Positions 5,752 to 6,881 of a stretch of 6,881 bases of DNA are shown in pieces. The stretch is from the NCBI GenBank assembly GCA_025454075.1, contig JALOPD010000184.1:1-6881 (forward strand). The letters run 5' to 3'. A program made the position numbers and the translations under genes. The notes beneath the pieces are model-generated. The model worked only from the letters and a program-made list of their open reading frames with translations. It did not search any database and had not been told where the DNA came from. Positions within the stretch are counted from its first letter, which is position 1; each line of letters begins with the position of its first letter. This DNA comes from Desulfobacterales bacterium (GTDB lineage Bacteria; Desulfobacterota; Desulfobacteria; Desulfobacterales; UBA2174_A).

Positions 5752-6510
5752 TCAGAAATTCATGAGCCGTTTGTCGATGATCCAAACCGGTTCATAGCCG
5801 AACAAGGCGTTCAGGTGGTGCAGGAACGCGTGGCGACCCTCCCGTTGCCAGATGGCTGTAATGGCCGCATTGACACCCTGATACCGCTGCTCGATGGCGT
5901 GGAAGTCGGTCGGGTCGAATGGAGCGGCATCCTCGGCGGCCAGAGCGGCAATGAGCTCGAGCCAGGTCCGGCTTGCCCCCATCAGGTAATGCGGCCAGGC
6001 GTTGCGCAGGGGCGCGGACCAGGCCGGGTCGCTCGTGTCGCCGATGCCCGGCTTAGGCAACGCCGCGGGGTCGTCGCAGACCACCTCGGCCAGCCGTCCC
6101 GAAGCCCTTGCCTGCTCAACCAGAGTATTGCCGAAGACATCGGCGTTGATGCGTCGTGCCGTGTTGCGTGCGGCATAGAATATCAGGCTGAACTGATGCC
6201 CCGCGCCGTCGCGTACGGCCCGGCGGTGAAAGCGCCACAGAAAAATTTCATCGCGGTAGCGCTCCAGGAGCGGTAGGGCCACGCGGTGGGCCAGCAACAG
6301 GTCCATGTGCCACCGGGGGGCATCGTCGTTGGGCCAGTCCATGCGGAAGCGCACGGCCCACCAGCCGTTGTCGCCGCTAGGCTGGATTTCAGGTGCTGGT
6401 TGGGGAACGGCTGACGGCAGCGGCGGCAAGGCCGAGCAACCGAGAAGGATGCAACCACTTACGACCGCCAGGGCTGTCAAACGGCAACAAATAGGTAAGG
6501 GACGCCGCAG
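5752..6510 (-). CDS. Uncharacterised lipoprotein, probable CTG start
   Basis: This encodes a 252-aa protein if translation starts at CTG (6510-6508). That start lies 6 nt after AGGAGG and gives a proper lipoprotein signal: basic n-region MRRPLPICCR (1-10), hydrophobic LTALAVVSGCILLG, and a lipobox ending LLGC (C25; VSGC at C20 is a second possibility). The next in-frame start, TTG at 6480, has no ribosome binding site and would lack any positive charge before the hydrophobic core. The frame has no ATG or GTG between the upstream stop (6529) and TTG 6480. After a Pro-rich linker (29-40) comes a globular domain rich in Trp, Arg and His: NGWWAVRFRMDWPND (48-62), WHMDLLLAHRVALPLLERY (67-85), then FLWRFHRRA (90-98) and FSLIFYAARNTARRIN (107-122). 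I do not recognise the family or any catalytic motif. It follows the transporter gene by 18 bp, so it is probably in one operon with it and anchored in the inner or outer membrane. Confidence 0.8.
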   Translation of the reverse strand: MRRPLPICCRLTALAVVSGCILLGCSALPPLPSAVPQPAPEIQPSGDNGWWAVRFRMDWPNDDAPRWHMDLLLAHRVALPLLERYRDEIFLWRFHRRAVRDGAGHQFSLIFYAARNTARRINADVFGNTLVEQARASGRLAEVVCDDPAALPKPGIGDTSDPAWSAPLRNAWPHYLMGASRTWLELIAALAAEDAAPFDPTDFHAIEQRYQGVNAAITAIWQREGRHAFLHHLNALFGYEPVWIIDKRLMNF

Positions 6511-6516
6511 GTCGCA

Positions 6517-6522
6517 CCTCCT
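6517..6522 (-). promoter_or_regulatory. Ribosome binding site pointing to a CTG start
   Basis: The full AGGAGG consensus sits on the minus strand between the transporter stop (6529-6531) and the lipoprotein frame. The only in-frame start-like codon at normal spacing (6 nt) is CTG at 6510. An overlapping GTG at 6517-6515 is out of frame with the lipoprotein gene and lies against the site itself. Confidence 0.6.
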
Positions 6523-6528
6523 GTCCGG

Positions 6529-6881
6529 TCAGTCGCGCAGGGTCAGCCAGACCCCCGCCAGCATGACGACCACGCCGACAGCCCGCGAAAGCGTCAGGGG
6601 CCTCTGGGCAGCCCCGATCAGTCCGAAATGATCGATCAGGACCCCCATCAGGAGCTGTGCCGCAATGAACACGGTGAAGGCGGCAATCAGGCCCATGCGA
6701 GCTGTGCTGAACCCAAGCGTGCCGACGATGATCAACCCCAGCACTCCGGAGGAATAAGCATACCATGGGACCGGTTCACCGGCTCCGAGGTTTCCTCCGC
6801 GCTGAACCAGCATGATCAACCCGATCAGCAGGCCGCCGCTGAAATAGGTGATGAAGACGCTCTCGAGCGTGCCGATGCGTC
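6529..6881 (-). CDS. DMT-superfamily inner membrane protein, YdcZ/DUF606 type (5' end outside window)
   Basis: The frame is open to the window edge and gives the last 116 residues of a very hydrophobic protein; the family is usually about 140-150 aa, so about 30 are missing. Four membrane segments are visible at about 8-25, 39-58, 63-84 and 98-114. The features LESVFITYFSGG (5-16), PVPWYAYSSGVLG (37-49), FTVFIAAQLLMGVLIDHFGL (68-87) and a final SRAVGVVVMLAGVWL (98-112) match the DUF606 (YdcZ) half-size drug/metabolite transporters, which commonly act as dimers or tandem pairs. The substrate is not known. The lipoprotein gene follows after 18 bp on the same strand. A TTG at 6819 inside the frame is not a true start, because the upstream sequence already encodes conserved family residues. 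Confidence 0.88.
   Translation of the reverse strand, partial: RIGTLESVFITYFSGGLLIGLIMLVQRGGNLGAGEPVPWYAYSSGVLGLIIVGTLGFSTARMGLIAAFTVFIAAQLLMGVLIDHFGLIGAAQRPLTLSRAVGVVVMLAGVWLTLRD

Noticed and set aside
6305..6330. TGGCAC followed by TTGC on the minus strand, resembling a -24/-12 sigma54 promoter
   Set aside because: The spacing between the elements is 9 nt rather than about 5, and it lies inside the lipoprotein coding sequence.
1..6881. Search for tRNA, rRNA, CRISPR repeats, insertion-sequence ends, phage or toxin-antitoxin genes
   Set aside because: By eye I found no cloverleaf, repeat array, transposase motif, terminal inverted repeats or paired small toxin-antitoxin genes.

Overview
The window is GC-rich and densely coded. 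It most likely comes from an anaerobic deltaproteobacterium of the Desulfobacterota (sulfate- or metal-reducer type). The evidence is the 3' end of a Ni-Fe carbon monoxide dehydrogenase (cooS), a small protein resembling the DVU0772 family of Desulfovibrio-like bacteria, a PAS-sigma54 activator with a Cys-rich PAS domain, and mobB for molybdenum/tungsten cofactor metabolism. This placement is inferred from gene content; there is no rRNA or other marker gene.

Left part, plus strand: the last 223 codons of cooS (1-672) end at a strong intrinsic terminator (705-737). An intergenic stretch of 276 bp follows, in which I see only that terminator and some AT-rich sequence. Next is a 117-aa cytoplasmic protein of unknown function (949-1302).

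Middle and right, all minus strand: a PAS/AAA+/Fis sigma54-dependent regulator (1329-2666) converges on the small protein gene. Upstream of it (higher coordinates) is a tight block, methyltransferase (4105-5100), mobB (3590-4105) and HD-domain hydrolase (2771-3583). The first two overlap by 1 nt and the last two are 6 bp apart. Only 48 bp before the methyltransferase lies a secreted small beta-rich protein (5149-5628) with a good Shine-Dalgarno site and a sigma70-like promoter (5658-5686), so these four genes may form one operon. At the right edge, a partial YdcZ/DUF606-type membrane transporter (6529-6881) is followed after 18 bp by an uncharacterised lipoprotein whose best start codon is CTG (5752-6510).

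How they fit together: CODH and mobB both belong to anaerobic metalloenzyme metabolism, and the regulator could sense redox state or a ligand through its PAS cysteines. Nothing in the sequence ties the regulator to cooS directly, and I found no convincing -24/-12 promoter here. I see no transposon, CRISPR array, tRNA, rRNA or phage gene. No wholly new system is evident. The most unusual points are the CTG-initiated lipoprotein, the Cys-cluster PAS regulator beside CODH, and the methyltransferase-mobB-HD block.
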